From: Ophiostoma sp. CBS 140.51
Lineage: Eukaryota; Ascomycota; Sordariomycetes; Ophiostomatales; Ophiostomataceae
Length of the DNA: 64,000 bases
Reading direction: 5' to 3'
Assembly: GCA_029298735.1 (NCBI GenBank)
Contig: JANSLP010000053.1
Span: forward strand, 88,925 to 152,924
Shown: positions 1 to 12,348 of the stretch, piece by piece
How the letters are laid out: every line of letters begins with the position of its first letter
How positions within the stretch are numbered: position 1 is the first letter of the stretch
Position numbers and translations under genes: made by a program
Notes under the pieces: model-generated
Told to the model about the DNA's origin: nothing
Databases searched by the model: none
What the model saw: the letters and a program-made list of their open reading frames with translations, nothing else

Positions 1-2031
1 TGTCTAGTAGAAATTAATGTTTTCCAAGTCGATATTCTATCCAGAAAGCAGACGGAACAGACGGCCGGTTTCTGAGGAAGGAGCCGTTTATATATTGTCC
101 GGTCCAAATAACAGACAGGGGCGCCTATATTCAGGGTCCTGCTGGTCTGTGTTGATGCCAGTTGGCCATAGCATACGAACAAAGTCAATATCGAATCGAA
201 AAGGCTATCATATCTACGAACGGAGCAACTCTCCGCATACGAGTGAATATTGAACTTGTCTGGTTGTTTCGTCTTCGTGTCTTTTCGCCACGCCGCGTTC
301 TCCGCATTTGTTGACTTGGCGACGCGTTTAAGAAGTCTCTCTGCATCCTGACTCGTGGACAGTCAGGCGGCGCTTTTCAACGCTTCCCCGGGCCTGTCAG
401 TCTGTCAAAGTAAACAGAAGGTCTCTCTCCTGCAAGGCCCATTGGTCAAAAAAGCATCCTGTCTTTAGAAACTGGGAACGATCACCATCATCCAACTTTT
501 GTTCGCACTGGTCATCCGAATGAGTGTTGTCCCAGCTCGACTAGTCAACGATTCCCAATAACCCGATAGTCCAATCCTTTGCAGATTCGGGGTGGGTTTG
601 CCTGCAACCCTGGATCACATCGCTCGTTTTGGAGAACTGACTTCCTTTTGTTCCCATCTTGTTCAAGTGAAGAAAGGAGTATTGTTTTTATTCTGACCCC
701 TTCGCTCTTTCCCCTCGTTGCCCCCTGCACAGACCATTACCTGCCGCCTGTACTGGTGACCTGTGGGGGCCTGCAGTCTGCCAGCGGTGGCGCAGGTAGC
801 AGTGACGGGTCCAATGGGCTTGTCTCGAAGAGAGAAAGAGAGAGTGAGTGTTGAGGAGTAGAAATTTCCACAGGAGGAGCGACTGGCTTGGTTGGCCTGG
901 GCTTTGTCCGTGGGCTGCTTTTGTCTCCTATTTTATTTTTATTTTCTCTTTATTTTCTCTTTATTTTATTTTCGGAGACCACCCTGGCCAACAAAGGAAA
1001 GAGCAGTAACGCAGACCAGAAAAAGGGAAAGAGCGCCCCGGACACAATCCACGAGAAATACAAATCCAAACTTCTGCAAAAACACCTTCAACTTCGCCCA
1101 GTTAGAACCGAGAAAACACTCGACACAGAATTCGACAGCCTAGAGAAAGCCCGCCTGCCAACGAGGCTGCGCCATGCACTTTGGCCCGACCAACCCAGTT
1201 TGACCCATCCAGCGACAGGCGCCTTGAAAACCGTGTCTCTCCCCAAACGACTTTCTCCCTTCTTTTTTCTTTTTCTTTCGAACTGCTCGACCAACTTGCC
1301 CAAAATACCGTTCACCCGCTCGCCAGTTGACCGTTGTCATACCTCCTTTCGATCCAATCCTCCTCGAACTCCCGTCGTCCAAACTGCCAGACGAATCTGC
1401 GGCCGTTGGAACCCAACCAGCGAGTAAACAAACATTCCAGCTTCGATCCCAAATCCAGCTTCGATCCCGAAAACCGACGAAAAAGAGTTCGAACGAGATA
1501 GGACGAGGCTACAATACAGTCCAGAAGAATCTTCGGATCACGCTGTCAACTGACCCAAAGACTTCGCAGCTGTCGAACGTCAAAGCCGTCAAGCTGCCAA
1601 AAGCCCGAAAAGTCACCAACGGTTGCCAAAAGTCGGGATTCGCAAGCTCCCGTTTTCATGTGGCACTACTGGCAGCTCGCCAACGGATAGCTACAGCGCC
1701 TCCTCTCTCAGTGCAGACAGTGCTACCAGCCTTTGAGTGAAACCCGGTTTACTGCATTTTTTCCCCTCCCACGCTCTTTCCGCCAATTTTTTCGACCCGA
1801 CGCCAGGCTGCCCGCGGCAGGAGCGACTGCAAGGCAAAAGTTAGCGCGGCCCCCGATTATTCATAACGCCGAAAAACGCACCAGTCGCAATTACACACAG
1901 CAAATAGGCTGCTGGAGAGTTCGCTTCCGCTATCTCTCAGTGTGTGTGTGAGAGACAGAAAGTGAGAGAAGCAGGGACTAGGGAAAATCCAGGCAAAAAA
2001 AAAGCCCCCCAAAAAATCGACAGCCGCTTCA
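1..2031. other. Leader/promoter region of the DnaJ-TPR gene
   Basis: No convincing gene is visible. The open frames here are short, lack splice logic and have no recognisable protein features. The stretch is rich in pyrimidine runs (for example around 920-970 and 1260-1280) and in A-rich runs just before the downstream ATG at 2032, as is usual for a fungal promoter and long 5' leader. A GAAnnTTC pair at 1527-1534 resembles two heat-shock-element units, but one dimer is weak evidence of heat-shock control. Confidence 0.5.
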
Positions 2032-4472
2032 ATGAAGTTTTTCAACAAAAAACCTTCCCGAAAACCCACAGCCAACGCTTCTGCTGGCGCACCACCATAC
2101 GACGAGAACGAAGACGATTACCTCCCCTCGCCGGCACGATCAGAACCAGCTTCGCCCGCCAGCCGTTCTCCCACCAAGCAATTTGCAACCACGGCATCGC
2201 CCACAAAGGCATCGCCAACCAAAATCTCTACTAAAATCTCAGCCTCCTCTGCCTCGCCGTCTCTTTTCCCGTCCTCTTCGACGGGCACCTCCGGCTCTGC
2301 ACGGTCCTCTCCCACCAAGCTCCGGTCCACGTCCCCGTCAGCGCAGCAGCCGTTCTCAAGTTCGGGCTCGCCTGCTGCTTCCCCTCGACCAAAGAAGTCC
2401 TCGTCGTCTTCTTCGTCGTCGCGGCATCATACTTCTTCTTCCTCACGGCACCACTACGACCGTGATAGAGCAGCTGCTGAACCCGGCTCGCCACTGACTT
2501 CGTCTTCCTCCGCCAACAACGTTGGATCCTCGTCTTCCTCGTCATCTCGCCGGCGAAAGATTGACCCCAACACCCATCCTCTCAACCTCCCTCCTGAGGA
2601 GCGCAAGCGCCTCTCTCTTCTTTCCGCCATGTCCAACCGCACTTCCATGGATACCGACCGCGAAACGCCCGGCGTCACGTCCGGTGCCGCCAGCCCCTCC
2701 TCTCCGAACCCCATGCAGAACTCACAGTCTTCTCAGAAGCGCTCTCAGTCACCACCTCAGTCTACGCCTTCGACGGCCAACGCACAGTCCTCTGCCTCAA
2801 CGCCGCCGCCCGCAGCAGCAAGCAATGGCACCGTTCCTGTGAACGGCGCCACCAATGGCGATGTGCCTGTGCCCCCGCCGCACAAGACGCCTGCTCCCAC
2901 GCCTGAGGAGGAGGCCGAGGCGTTCAAGAACCTGGGCAACAAGTACTTCAAGGAGAAGAGCTACATGGCGGCCATTGGCGAATACACAAAGGGTGTGTAT
3001 AATCTCCCTTTCTGACGTTTATTTTAATTTTGTCTTTGTCACTAACAAAAACAGCCGTCAACTTGGTACCACAGTCTGCTACTTACCTGAGCAATCGTGC
3101 CGCCGCCTACATGTCCGCAGGCAACTACTCGTCTGCCCTGGAGGACTGTCTGCGCGCCACCGACATTGACCCCCAGAACCCCAAGATCCTGCTGCGCCTG
3201 GCCCGCATCTACACCAGCCTGGGTCAGCCCGAGGATGCCATCCTCACCTTTGGCCGTATCCAGCCGCCACCATCGGCCAAAGACATGGCCCCCGCCAAGG
3301 AGATGCTGCAGCACGTCAACGCGGCACGTGACGCCCTCGATAACGGCACCACGGGCTCCATGGTGCTCCACGCTCTTGATATGGCCGGCCGCCAGCTCGG
3401 CCCCAGCGCTGTGCAGCCCCGCAAGTGGCAGCTGATGCGCGGCGATGCCTACCTCAAGATGGGCGGCGAGAACAACATCGGCGAGGCCGCCAACATTGCC
3501 ATTTCTCTGCTGCGCTACAACAACAAGGACCCGGAGGCCATTATCCTGCGTGGCCGTGCCCTCTACTCGCAGGGCGACAACACCCAGGCCGAGCGCCACT
3601 TCCGCCGTGCCATTGACCTGGACCCGGACGCACGCGACGCCATCAAGTGGCTGCGTATCGTACAGAAGCTCGACCGGATGAAGGAGGAGGGCAACAAGGA
3701 GTACAAGGCAGGCCGCTGGCAGGCGGCCATTGACAAGTACACCGACGCTCTCGCCATCGACCCGGCCAACCGCGGCATTAACTCCAAGCTGCTGCAGAAC
3801 CGTGCCCTGTGCCGTCTCAAGCTCAAGGAGTACGACGAGGCTATTTCGGACTGTGACGCGGCTATCGCCCTCGACCCCTCCTACTCCAAGGCGCGCCGCA
3901 CCAAGGCCAATGCCTATGGTCTGGCCGAGCGCTGGGAGGATGCCGTGCGTGAGTGGAAGGCCCTGGCCGAGCGCGAGCCTGAGGACCGTGCCATTCTCAA
4001 GGAAGTCAAGAAGGCCGAGCTCGAGCTCAAGAAGAGCCAGCGCAAGGACTACTACAAGATCCTCGGTGTCTCCAAGGATGCCGACGACAAGGAGATCAAG
4101 AAGGCCTACCGGAAACTGGCCGTCGTTCACCACCCGGACAAGAACCCGGGCGACGAGAACGCCGAGGCCCGCTTCAAGGACATTGGCGAGGCGTATGAGA
4201 CCTTGAGCGACTCGCAGAAGCGTGCGCGCTACGACAGCGGCGAGGATCTCATGGACCCTTCGGACATGTTTGGTGGCGGCGGCGGCATGCACGGCGGCAT
4301 CGATCCCGAGATCCTGTTTAGCATGATGGGCGGCCAGGGCGGTGGTGGCTTCGGCGGTGGTGGTTTCGGTGGTGGCGGCTTTGGTGGCGGCGGTTTCCCT
4401 GGTGGTGGCGGCGGTGGCTTCCACGGCGGCGGCCGTCAGCGTGGCTTCCCCGGCGGCTTCCAGTTCCAGTGA
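2032..4472 (+). CDS. TPR- and J-domain co-chaperone (DNAJC7-like)
   Basis: Two exons, 2032-2992 and 3055-4472; the 62-nt intron has a CTAAC branch site and CAG acceptor, giving 792 residues. The first ~290 residues are low-complexity Ser/Pro/Lys/Arg. Tandem TPR repeats follow (from about residue 300 to 630), then a J domain near 651-715 with the HPD tripeptide at about 680-682, which stimulates Hsp70 ATPase. The tail is a Gly/Phe-rich repeat of GGGGF units ending GGFQFQ. TPR-plus-J proteins of this kind link Hsp70 and Hsp90 client handling in the cytosol. The annotated stop is TGA followed by C, and the same frame stays open for another 101 codons (separate entry). The family call is firm; the exact client or organelle role is not readable. 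Confidence 0.93.
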
Positions 4473-4778
4473 CAACCCGCAAGGGAAGGAGAGGAAGACG
4501 AGGACGATGAGTATGAGGTCGAGAGTGAGGATGACGATGGCGAGACGCATTACGCCAAGGACTTTGAAAAAGACTACGGATGGAACGCCGCCTCGGCCGC
4601 GTCTCGGACGACTGCACGGCATGACCGGCTGCTCGCCCTGGTGCAGCGTGTCGGCATCTTTGTGCTGGCTGCTCTTGTCCTCCTACCGCCGGTCCTGGTC
4701 GCCATTCTAGCCGTCCTGGCCGGCCTGGTCTACCTCATTTTGCAGCGTGTCCGACCGCAGCTTCTGTCGCGCACGTAG
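4473..4778 (+). other. In-frame coding-like extension after the DnaJ-TPR stop codon
   Basis: Directly after the TGA at 4470-4472, the same frame reads 101 sense codons to a TAG at 4776-4778. The predicted peptide starts QPAREGEEDEDDEYEVE, continues as an acidic stretch, then an amphipathic AKDFEKDYGW segment. It ends in about 30 hydrophobic residues (GIFVLAALVLLPP then VLVAILAVLAGLVYLIL) before a basic tail RVRPQLLSRT. Codon third positions are strongly G/C, as in the upstream exon. The frame contains no ATG, so it cannot start by itself. It could be a readthrough extension, an alternatively spliced tail (an AG lies at 4482-4483, but I see no good donor), or the relic of a longer protein cut by a nonsense change. 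Confidence 0.6.
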
Positions 4779-6281
4779 CGGGCTGGGCCTTTGCCCTTCT
4801 TGTCTCCTCTTTTTGGGTCCTCTCACCTAGTCCTCGGGTGGCCGTTGTGTTTTGTGCTTGTTTGCTGTTTATTTGTTGAGAGAGGTTCCTCTTCTTCCCT
4901 TACCGGAAGGTTACTTTTTTCTCTTCCCCACCGAATGTGATCGTCAAGGTATATGACTTTTTGCTCTGGTGGTCCTCTTTTCTCCTTTTCTTTTCTTCTT
5001 CCTTTTTTTGTTTGTAATTTTCTTTTTCTCTCTCCCCCCATTCTCGCACCCACATTCATCTTGTCAATGGCATTTTCTGTGTCTTTTTGCTTGTTTGCTG
5101 TTTTCTTTCTACGCAGAATGATCCCAAAAAAGACTATTAGAAAAATTGCGTGGTGGTTCCTTTTCTCCGTTCCTGTTTTTGTCTTCTTTCTCGTCCATCA
5201 TCATGTCTTCTTTCATCTCATTTTCATTCTCTCTTTATTTTTCAAAACTCAAAGTAGACTACCGGCGTCCCATAGGATAGAAGAAATAAAAAAAATCATA
5301 AAAAATAAACCAATGTTTAGACGACTGAGATATGTATGTATGTGAGCTGTGTGAGTTGTGATGTGTCTATTGGCTCTTAAGCGTGCAAGAGTCATGTAAG
5401 CTCCTGGTATACGTATTTATCCAGAATGACCCGTCACATCCTTTTCCCAGCCTTTTGGACAACGCATGCGGTTTCCTGGTTTGGACCGTGCCTCACCTTT
5501 TGCGTTTCTGCATATTTTTTACAGTTCCCACGTTTGCACGCGCGTGCTTTGTCCTCTCCCTGCGCAAGGGAAGGTGCAGCCTGCCAGATGGGACGTTATT
5601 GGGACGCTCTTGCGGTTTGCGGTTGGATAGTGTGTGCGATTTTGGCTTTTTGGCGGGTGGAGGGGCTCCTTTTGACTACCGCTTTGGGCAAGTCAGGGGT
5701 ACTTGCCTTCTTCTCTGTGCTTCGAAAATAGGAGGCTTGTGCTTGCATAGTGCGGGATGAAGTCGCACAGTACTATACCAATTTCATATGCTACAATTAC
5801 TAGCACACAGTGCAAATTTAAGCTCCATCCCGCCCCAATTACGAACGACGCCTCCCTGCTGGGGAAGGCCACGATTCAAGATGTTTGTGAACTTGAAAAT
5901 TACCCTAAAGTTATATGGGCACTTTCCCTTGCTTGACCATTTTGCACTCTTTCGCACAATCCACTTCTGCGAAACGTCACCCTCTTCCAACGACAACCCA
6001 GCAACCTTGCTGCCTTTCCTTTTCTTTTTCTTTTCTTCGTTTCTCTTTTTATTTCTTTCTTTTCCCTTTTTCTACTTGATGTCCTTTTAGCTATCGATCC
6101 TCTCGACGTCTTTTTGTTTGCGCGTCGTGACTAGCTATCGATCGGATCACCAACTTTGAGACTTTGACCTGAACCTTTTTTTCTTCTCGACGACAGCATC
6201 GCAAATCTCCATCGACGACCTTCCGAACCTCTTTCCCTCCTTCTCCCCTGCCTCCCGGTCTCGCGCCGCCCGCCCGATACC
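4779..6281. other. Intergenic: co-chaperone 3' side and SEC63 promoter
   Basis: T-rich and low-complexity DNA with no supportable gene. The last ~250 bases before 6282 are pyrimidine-rich (CTTTT tracts), typical of a fungal core promoter and 5' leader. Confidence 0.5.
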
Positions 6282-8560
6282 ATGGCCGTCGACTACGACT
6301 ACGACGAGACTGGCGATCTGTGGCCGTTCTTCGTCTTCACCCTCGCCGTCATCATCACCTTGCCGTTGACCTATGTCCTGCTCAAGGGCCTGGGCAACCC
6401 GGCCGCCGTGTTCCCCCGCGTCCAGTCCAAGTTCCGCCACAGCCACTCTGACCTCGTCGATGCCGAGCGCGCCAAGTACCGTCGCCAGCAGCGGCGGCTG
6501 GGTCTCATCCTAGCCGTCGCTGTCGGTTGGGCCACAATGGGCTACATGCTGTATCTGATCCAGTTCGCCGAGGTCGCCAAGGTCGAGCGTATCTGGAATC
6601 CCTATGATATTCTTGGTATTGCCGACGTATGTTCCTTGACGCCCATTCCTTCCCATTCCTTCTTTTTGATCACCGCTAACAGACTTAGTCCGCCACAGAA
6701 AAGGTCATCAAGACCGCGTACAAGCAGCTCTCGCGCCAGTTCCACCCCGACAAGCGCAAGCCCGATGCGTCCAAGAACGAGACCATTGAGATGCTCAACG
6801 ACCGCTACGTCGACATCTCCAAGGCCTACCAGGCGCTCACCGACGAGGAGATCCGCAACAACTACCTACTCTACGGCCACCCCGACGGCAAGCAGGGCAC
6901 CAGCATCAGCATCGGCCTGCCCAAGCTGATTATCACCGACGGCAACGGCAAGTACGTCGTGCTGCTCTACTTCTTGTTGTTTGGCGTCCTGCTGCCCTAC
7001 GTCGTGGGTTCGTGGTGGTACGGTACCCAAAGCCGATCCAAGGAGGGCGTCCTCATGGAGAGTGCCAACCGCCTCTTCCACGAGTATGCCGACGACATTG
7101 ACGAGGCGGGCCTCGTGTCGGCACTGTCTACAGGCAAGGAGTTTGACGCCGTCCTGCCTGGCGACGAGGCCGATTCTGGCCTCGCTACGGTGGAGGCGCG
7201 CATCACTGCCCCTGCTGCCACCGCTGCCTCTGCCGACGACGAAGCTGCCACGACCGCCTCGTCCGCTCTGACTGTTGCCGGTCTCTCCACAGCCGACCGC
7301 GAGAAGCTCGACAACCTCGACAACGGCGTCCGGCGCAAGGTCCTGGCTCTTCTGTGGGCCTACCTGGGCCGTGTCGACCTCGGCGACGCCACACTTGAGA
7401 AGCACAAGTTCGAAGTCGCCCCGATTGCCAACACACTCACCCGTTCCTTCACTGCCATTGCGCTCGCCTACGGCAACACCGCTCCCGTCATCGCCTCCTT
7501 CAAGGCCGGCCAGCTCATCATCCAGGCCCTGGCACCCAAGTCTTCGCCACTCCAGCAGCTCCCGCACATCACGCCCGCGATCGCCAAGGCCATCGAGGGC
7601 GACTCCACTGTCACCATGCCCATCCAGCGTCTCATGGACCTGCCCGACGCCAAGCGGAGGAAGATTGCTGTCGGCAGTGGCCGCCTATCGGCCGACCAAT
7701 ACGAGGAGGCCGTCTCCGTCGCCAAGCAGCTGCCCCAACTCCGTGTCGCCAAGGCCTTCTTCAAGGTCCCCGGCGAAAAGCACATTATCCCGTCGTCGCT
7801 TGTCAGCCTGGTCGTCAAGGGCCGCTTTATTCCTCCTGGTTTTGCCGAGTCGGCAACCGAGGTCGACCCCTCCGAGTTGTTGGATGCCGACCCGGCCGAA
7901 GACGACATGGACGCCCTGTTGGGCCGGAAACCCAAGACCATTGTCGGCCGCAACCCTGACGGCACCGCTATTACCTCGGACGCCGGCAACGGCAAGCCCA
8001 ACCTGCCTCCCCTGGCCTACGCCCCCTACTTCGGCCGCGACTACTCTCCCCGCTGGCACGTCTTCCTGACCGACTCCAAGCAGGGCAAGATGGTTGTGCC
8101 CCCCTTTACGTTTACGGCCTTTGACCGCCCGCTGTTTGAGGAGGACGGCAAGACACCGACGTTCAACATGCAGACACTGAAAGCGCAGTTCATGGCACCG
8201 CCCCAGGCCGGCCAGTACACGTTTGTGATGCACGTCATGTGCGACAGCTACATTGGCTTTGACACGAAGACGGAGGTGACGCTGGTCGTCAAGGACGTGA
8301 GCGCAGCGGCAGAGATGGCCGACGAAGACGAGATTAGCGAGCCTGAGGAGGGTAAGTCAAGTTCCTACCCCTACTCTAACAAATTTAATAAAGCAGGCAC
8401 TAACAATACAGACTCCATTGCTGGCATCATGAATGCGGCCAAGGGCGCACCAGTAAAGAAGGCCAAGTACGAGTCGGACGAGGAGGATGACGAGAGCGGC
8501 ACAGACGAGGAGGCCGACGACACAAGCGACACCAACACGGACACGGAAGATGAGGACTAG
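6282..8560 (+). CDS. SEC63: Sec63, ER translocon J-protein
   Basis: Three exons, 6282-6626, 6689-8351 and 8412-8560, give 718 residues, the usual Sec63 size. Sec63 works with Sec61/Sec62 and lumenal BiP/Kar2 in post-translational import into the ER. Two hydrophobic helices lie near residues 12-32 and 73-95. A J domain follows (about 103-170) with HPD at 134-136; the first intron splits it between GIAD and SATEKV. A third membrane segment (YFLLFGVLLPYVVGSWWYG) comes next, then the large cytosolic Sec63/Brl domain and a very acidic C-terminus for Sec62 contact. The second intron is 60 nt (donor GTAAGT, branch CTAAC), a multiple of three without a stop, so retention would add 20 residues just before the acidic tail. 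Confidence 0.95.
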
Positions 8561-9270
8561 GTGGTGTGACCACTGTTGTCTTGATATTCTGTGGTTATTG
8601 TTTGTTTTTGCTTTGTTTCCCGCTGTACTATAATATATGAAAAAAGACCTTGCTCCTCTTTTCTTACCAGATTTTGGTTTATCCATACACGTCTTCTCTT
8701 TTGAAAGAGAGAGACGGTTAGAAGAAGAAAAGGACGGCAGTATGATGGGGGTCTTTTTACTAAATTCGGAATGAAAAAGAAAGAGAGGGGAAAACTCCAT
8801 CTGGCGAGGCGTTCTTTTTGTTTATTCCTTCGTGCTTCACTTGTTTCATTGCGTTCTTCCCCTTAACTTGACGGGATGCTTTTCTTCTATACTAGATAAA
8901 CAGAAAGATATATCATACAAAAATGGCAGCCTGTGCTCGATAAAATGCAGCTGAAGATGGCTCTATCTTCACAGTCGTAAACTTAAGATGCTATTGTGAT
9001 TCTTCTAATGTTATTAAAATGCTAAAACGGCAAAATACGACTCGTATTACTATACTGGCACCCTTCTTGCTGTCTTTAAAGTATCCATGAACAATTTTAA
9101 CTTTTCCTGTTTTTATTCTGTTTCCGTTTTCCCTTCTACTGCTTTCTCAAGGACCATCCAAGAAAAGAGTAAGTTTGATACGCAAATAAATTGTGAAAAT
9201 AAACGCCTTCGCTAAATGCAGACCCTCGTCCACGTTGCCGTAGACGTCTTCTCGTTGCTCTCCTCCTCTC
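8561..9270. other. Convergent 3' intergenic region (SEC63 / RPB6)
   Basis: AT-rich DNA between two convergent genes, with several AATAAA-like and ATTAAAA stretches on both strands that could serve polyadenylation. I see no gene. Confidence 0.5.
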
Positions 9271-9879
9271 CTACTGCAACAGCTCCTCGCAAGTCCAGTC
9301 CTCGTAGAAACCGTCTGGCAGGTACCGCCGGACAATCAGAGGCACCTTCTTCTCGCGCAGCTCCTTCATGGCGATTTGGAGAGGATCCGTCTCGCCCTCG
9401 AGGTCGACCAGCACGGGAGCGTTCATACTGTCTCGTTAGCTGTGATCAATTTGAATAGAGTGCGGAGGTGTGCCTACCTAATCTGCAAAGCACGCGTGCC
9501 GAGAATGCGCGCCCGCTCGTACTTGGTCATGAAGGGCGTCGTCGTCCGCAGCTCGTTGGGAATCTTCTTGTCCTTGTGCGACTTGACATTGTTGACGCGT
9601 CCTCCAGTCCCGTTGGCATTTTTCTGGTTGGCGGCCGCCGACGGGTCGCCCGACACGATAATATCCATGTCCTCCTCGCCGTTGCGGTAGCCGCCGGCGC
9701 CCTCGCCCTCGTCGCCCTCCTCGAGCACTTCCGGGTCGTAGTACTCCTGGACATCGTCGTCATCGTACAAAGGCTCGTCACTGTCGTTGTTAGTGGGTGA
9801 TCTTAGAATGCGCAACGTTGCTCGTATTTGTCTCTTACCCGCCGCCGGCTCCGCCGTCATCGTAACCGTCGTCCGACAT
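9271..9879 (-). CDS. RPB6: RNA polymerase I/II/III shared subunit Rpb6 (ABC23)
   Basis: Three exons on the minus strand, 9839-9879, 9478-9780 and 9271-9427, encode 166 residues. Rpb6 is the small subunit common to the three nuclear polymerases; it sits at the clamp base and stabilises the largest subunit. The acidic N-terminus (DDGYDDGG, then EPLYDDDDVQEYYD) is followed by the invariant core TTTPFMTKYERARILGTRAL. The short last exon gives QISMNAPVLVDLEGETDPL and the C-terminus ending in IVRRYLPDGFYEDW. Both introns are 50-58 nt with GT..AG ends. The gene shares a divergent promoter with the TFIIIA gene, a pairing of transcription functions that may be incidental. Confidence 0.95.
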
Positions 9880-10395
9880 TTTGCTAGTAGGCGAAAAGAT
9901 TCGAGAAACGAGTGTATGGACGATCGAGTGAGCGTGGTGGTCGTGGGGTGGTTGCGATGCGACTGTCGTAACGTTGAGGCTGACGTTGCGAAAAAGAAGG
10001 TACAAAGGCTTCTCCCTAGAATTGTCTGTTTGCGAACAAAAAGGCTGCAAGATCGTAGGCAAGCGTTTCCTTCTGAAAAAGTTTGGAGGCGGCGCGGCCT
10101 CTGATTGGTCCATTTTGCCACCAGCAACAGCAGGAACAGCAGCAACAGGTGGCTGGATTAGGCTTATCGATAAGGCCGTCCCCCACCCGATTTTTTTCAA
10201 CTTTTCGAGACTGTTCAATATTTTTTCTGCCTGTCGTATATTGTGGCTCTTCACCGCACACGGAAAGAGCGGGAGGACGACCACTCCTACGAAACAAAAC
10301 GGCACACAAATATCGTCGACCACTTTGCAGGATTCACTACCAACACTTATACAACAGACGATGACCACACATTACTCTCCAAGACGAGAAACAAG
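9880..10395. promoter_or_regulatory. Divergent promoter of RPB6 and TFIIIA genes
   Basis: This 516-base stretch separates the two divergent starts. It includes CAG/CAA-rich sequence (10123-10150) and a TTTTTTCAACTTTT run. No gene is supported, and no specific operator can be named. Confidence 0.45.
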
Positions 10396-12348
10396 ATGAA
10401 GCGAAAAGCGACCGAAGAACTTGTGGCGGACCGGTCATTACCGCCCGACAGCGAACTGCATCAATTGAAAGGTTAGTCCAACTTGCAGCATAGGACGATG
10501 ATATGGTGATTGAAAATGGACGAGAACTGACATGATACAGGCCAATCTACATCTACACAACACCCCAGCGAGCCCGAAACATCGACGGCGGACGACATCG
10601 AGTCCCAGGACGGCCACTCGGCCCCCTCCGAAGCACACACGACACCCGTCACCACCGCTCTGTCGACCGCCTCCCGCCGTTTTCCCTCGGACCTCAAGAC
10701 TATTCCTTGCACCTGGCCCAACTGCACCAAGACCTTCAATCGTCCTGCCCGCCTCACAGCCCACCTTCGCTCACACACAAACGACCGCCCCTTCAAGTGC
10801 CCAGACTGCGACAAGACCTACCTCGAAGAGAAGCATCTGCGCCAACACATCAAAGGCTCCCACAGCCAGGAGCGCCAGTATGTCTGCTCGGAATGCGACA
10901 AGGCCTTTTTGACGGCCACCCGCTTGCGTCGGCATGCCGCCGTCCACGAGGGCCAGGACCGGTTTCGCTGCCGCGGCTACGACGACAACTGCACCAAGAC
11001 GTTCCGCAAGCATCAGACTCTACAAAGACACATTCGTGTGGACCACCTGCACCAACCCGCATTTGCCTGCACACACGAAATTACAACCCCCGGCGTGGTG
11101 TGCGGTGCGCCAGCCACAAAGAAGCCGTGCGAGGCCGTCTTTGAGAGCACAGGCGCGCTGCGGCGGCATGTCGAGCGTGACCACACGGCGCCCAAGTTTT
11201 GGTGTGAGGAGTGTGGGAAGAATGGTGCCAACAGCACGGGCGGCATTGGCTTTGCCACGCGCGCTTTACTGGAAGCACACATGCGCCATGCCCATGTGGA
11301 CTGCCCCTTTTGTGACACGCGCTTCTCGGGCCCGGCCGAGCTGCACAAGCACATTGACATGCACCACTCGGGCAAGAGCGTGGCCGACCGTAAGACGATT
11401 GCGTGCCCGCACGCGGGGTGTAGCAAGACGTTTACGCGGCGGGCCAATTTGAATGTGCACATTCGCGCGGTCCACGAAGGCCTACGGTTTGTGTGCGGCG
11501 ACGATGCCGCCGATGCAGCGAGCACCACGACTGCTGAAGGCACCGGGGCCACTAGCGGCGAAAGAAAGACGTTCAACGGCTGGACCGACCCGGACCTGAT
11601 TGCATGGGAAGCACGCAACGAAGGTTGCGGCCGTGGCTTCGTGTCAAAGATGAAGCTGGAAGAGCACATTCGGTATGTGCACCTGCGCCACGAACGGCCT
11701 GCTCCTGCACCCGTCATCGTTTTGAATGAGCAGTCAGTGTCGTCATTTGGCAGAGGCGCACTCACCAACATGCCGCCGCCACCGACGGCAGCACAGTTGG
11801 ACGGCCTCGCTACACCCTCGGCAGACGTGCTCATTGATGCACTGCTGGGCACCAACCGTACACTGGTCTGCACGATGCCGGGCTGTGCCGCACGCTTTGT
11901 CCGCCACCACGACCTCAGTGTCCATCTCCAGCGGGGCCATCCATCAATCACAGACTCGGGCCTGGCCCTGAAAGCGGATGATAACGACGACAACCTCTTC
12001 AACCCGGACGAGTTTTGGATTGGTGGCGGTGACCACATGGACGACGATAACGACGCTACGCCAACAGCGACAGACGTTGCTAGCGCCCTCGTCGGCGACG
12101 ACGACATGTTTGGCACATATATGGACATGGACAACATTGACATGGGCAGCCTGGCTGCTGCTGCCGCCGCCGGCGGTACTGAGAACATGCTTCCGCCACA
12201 AGTGCTGGTCAACAACAACGACCCGCAGTGGCAGATGGATGAGGCCGAGATGCGCCGCCTGATTGGCAGCAACGCGGCTGATGGGAATGGCAGTGGTGCT
12301 GCCGCCAGCACGAACATGAGCTTCCTCGACCCGAATCTGTTCATGTAG
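10396..12348 (+). CDS. TFC2: Transcription factor IIIA (C2H2 zinc-finger protein)
   Basis: Exon 1 is 10396-10471 and exon 2 10541-12348, giving 627 residues; the start is the MKRKATEEL methionine just before the intron. TFIIIA binds the internal control region of 5S rRNA genes and recruits TFIIIC/TFIIIB. About ten C2H2 fingers can be counted, beginning with CTWPNCTKTFNRPARLTAHLRSH and continuing with CPDCDKTYLEEKHLRQH. Several are degenerate or carry long insertions, as is normal in fungal TFIIIA. The last recognisable finger is CTMPGCAARFVRHHDLSVHLQ, after a spacer rich in Pro/Ala. The C-terminus is acidic and Asn/Gly/Met-rich, probably an activation or contact region. No 5S gene is visible in the window. 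Confidence 0.88.

Noticed and set aside
1527..1534. GAAnnTTC pair as a heat-shock element for the DnaJ gene
   Set aside because: Only two units are present; functional elements need at least three. Too weak to call.
3042..4622. 526-codon minus-strand frame opposite the DnaJ-TPR gene
   Set aside because: Hydrophobic Val/Leu/Gly-rich mirror of high-GC codons on the other strand; no domain or start context.
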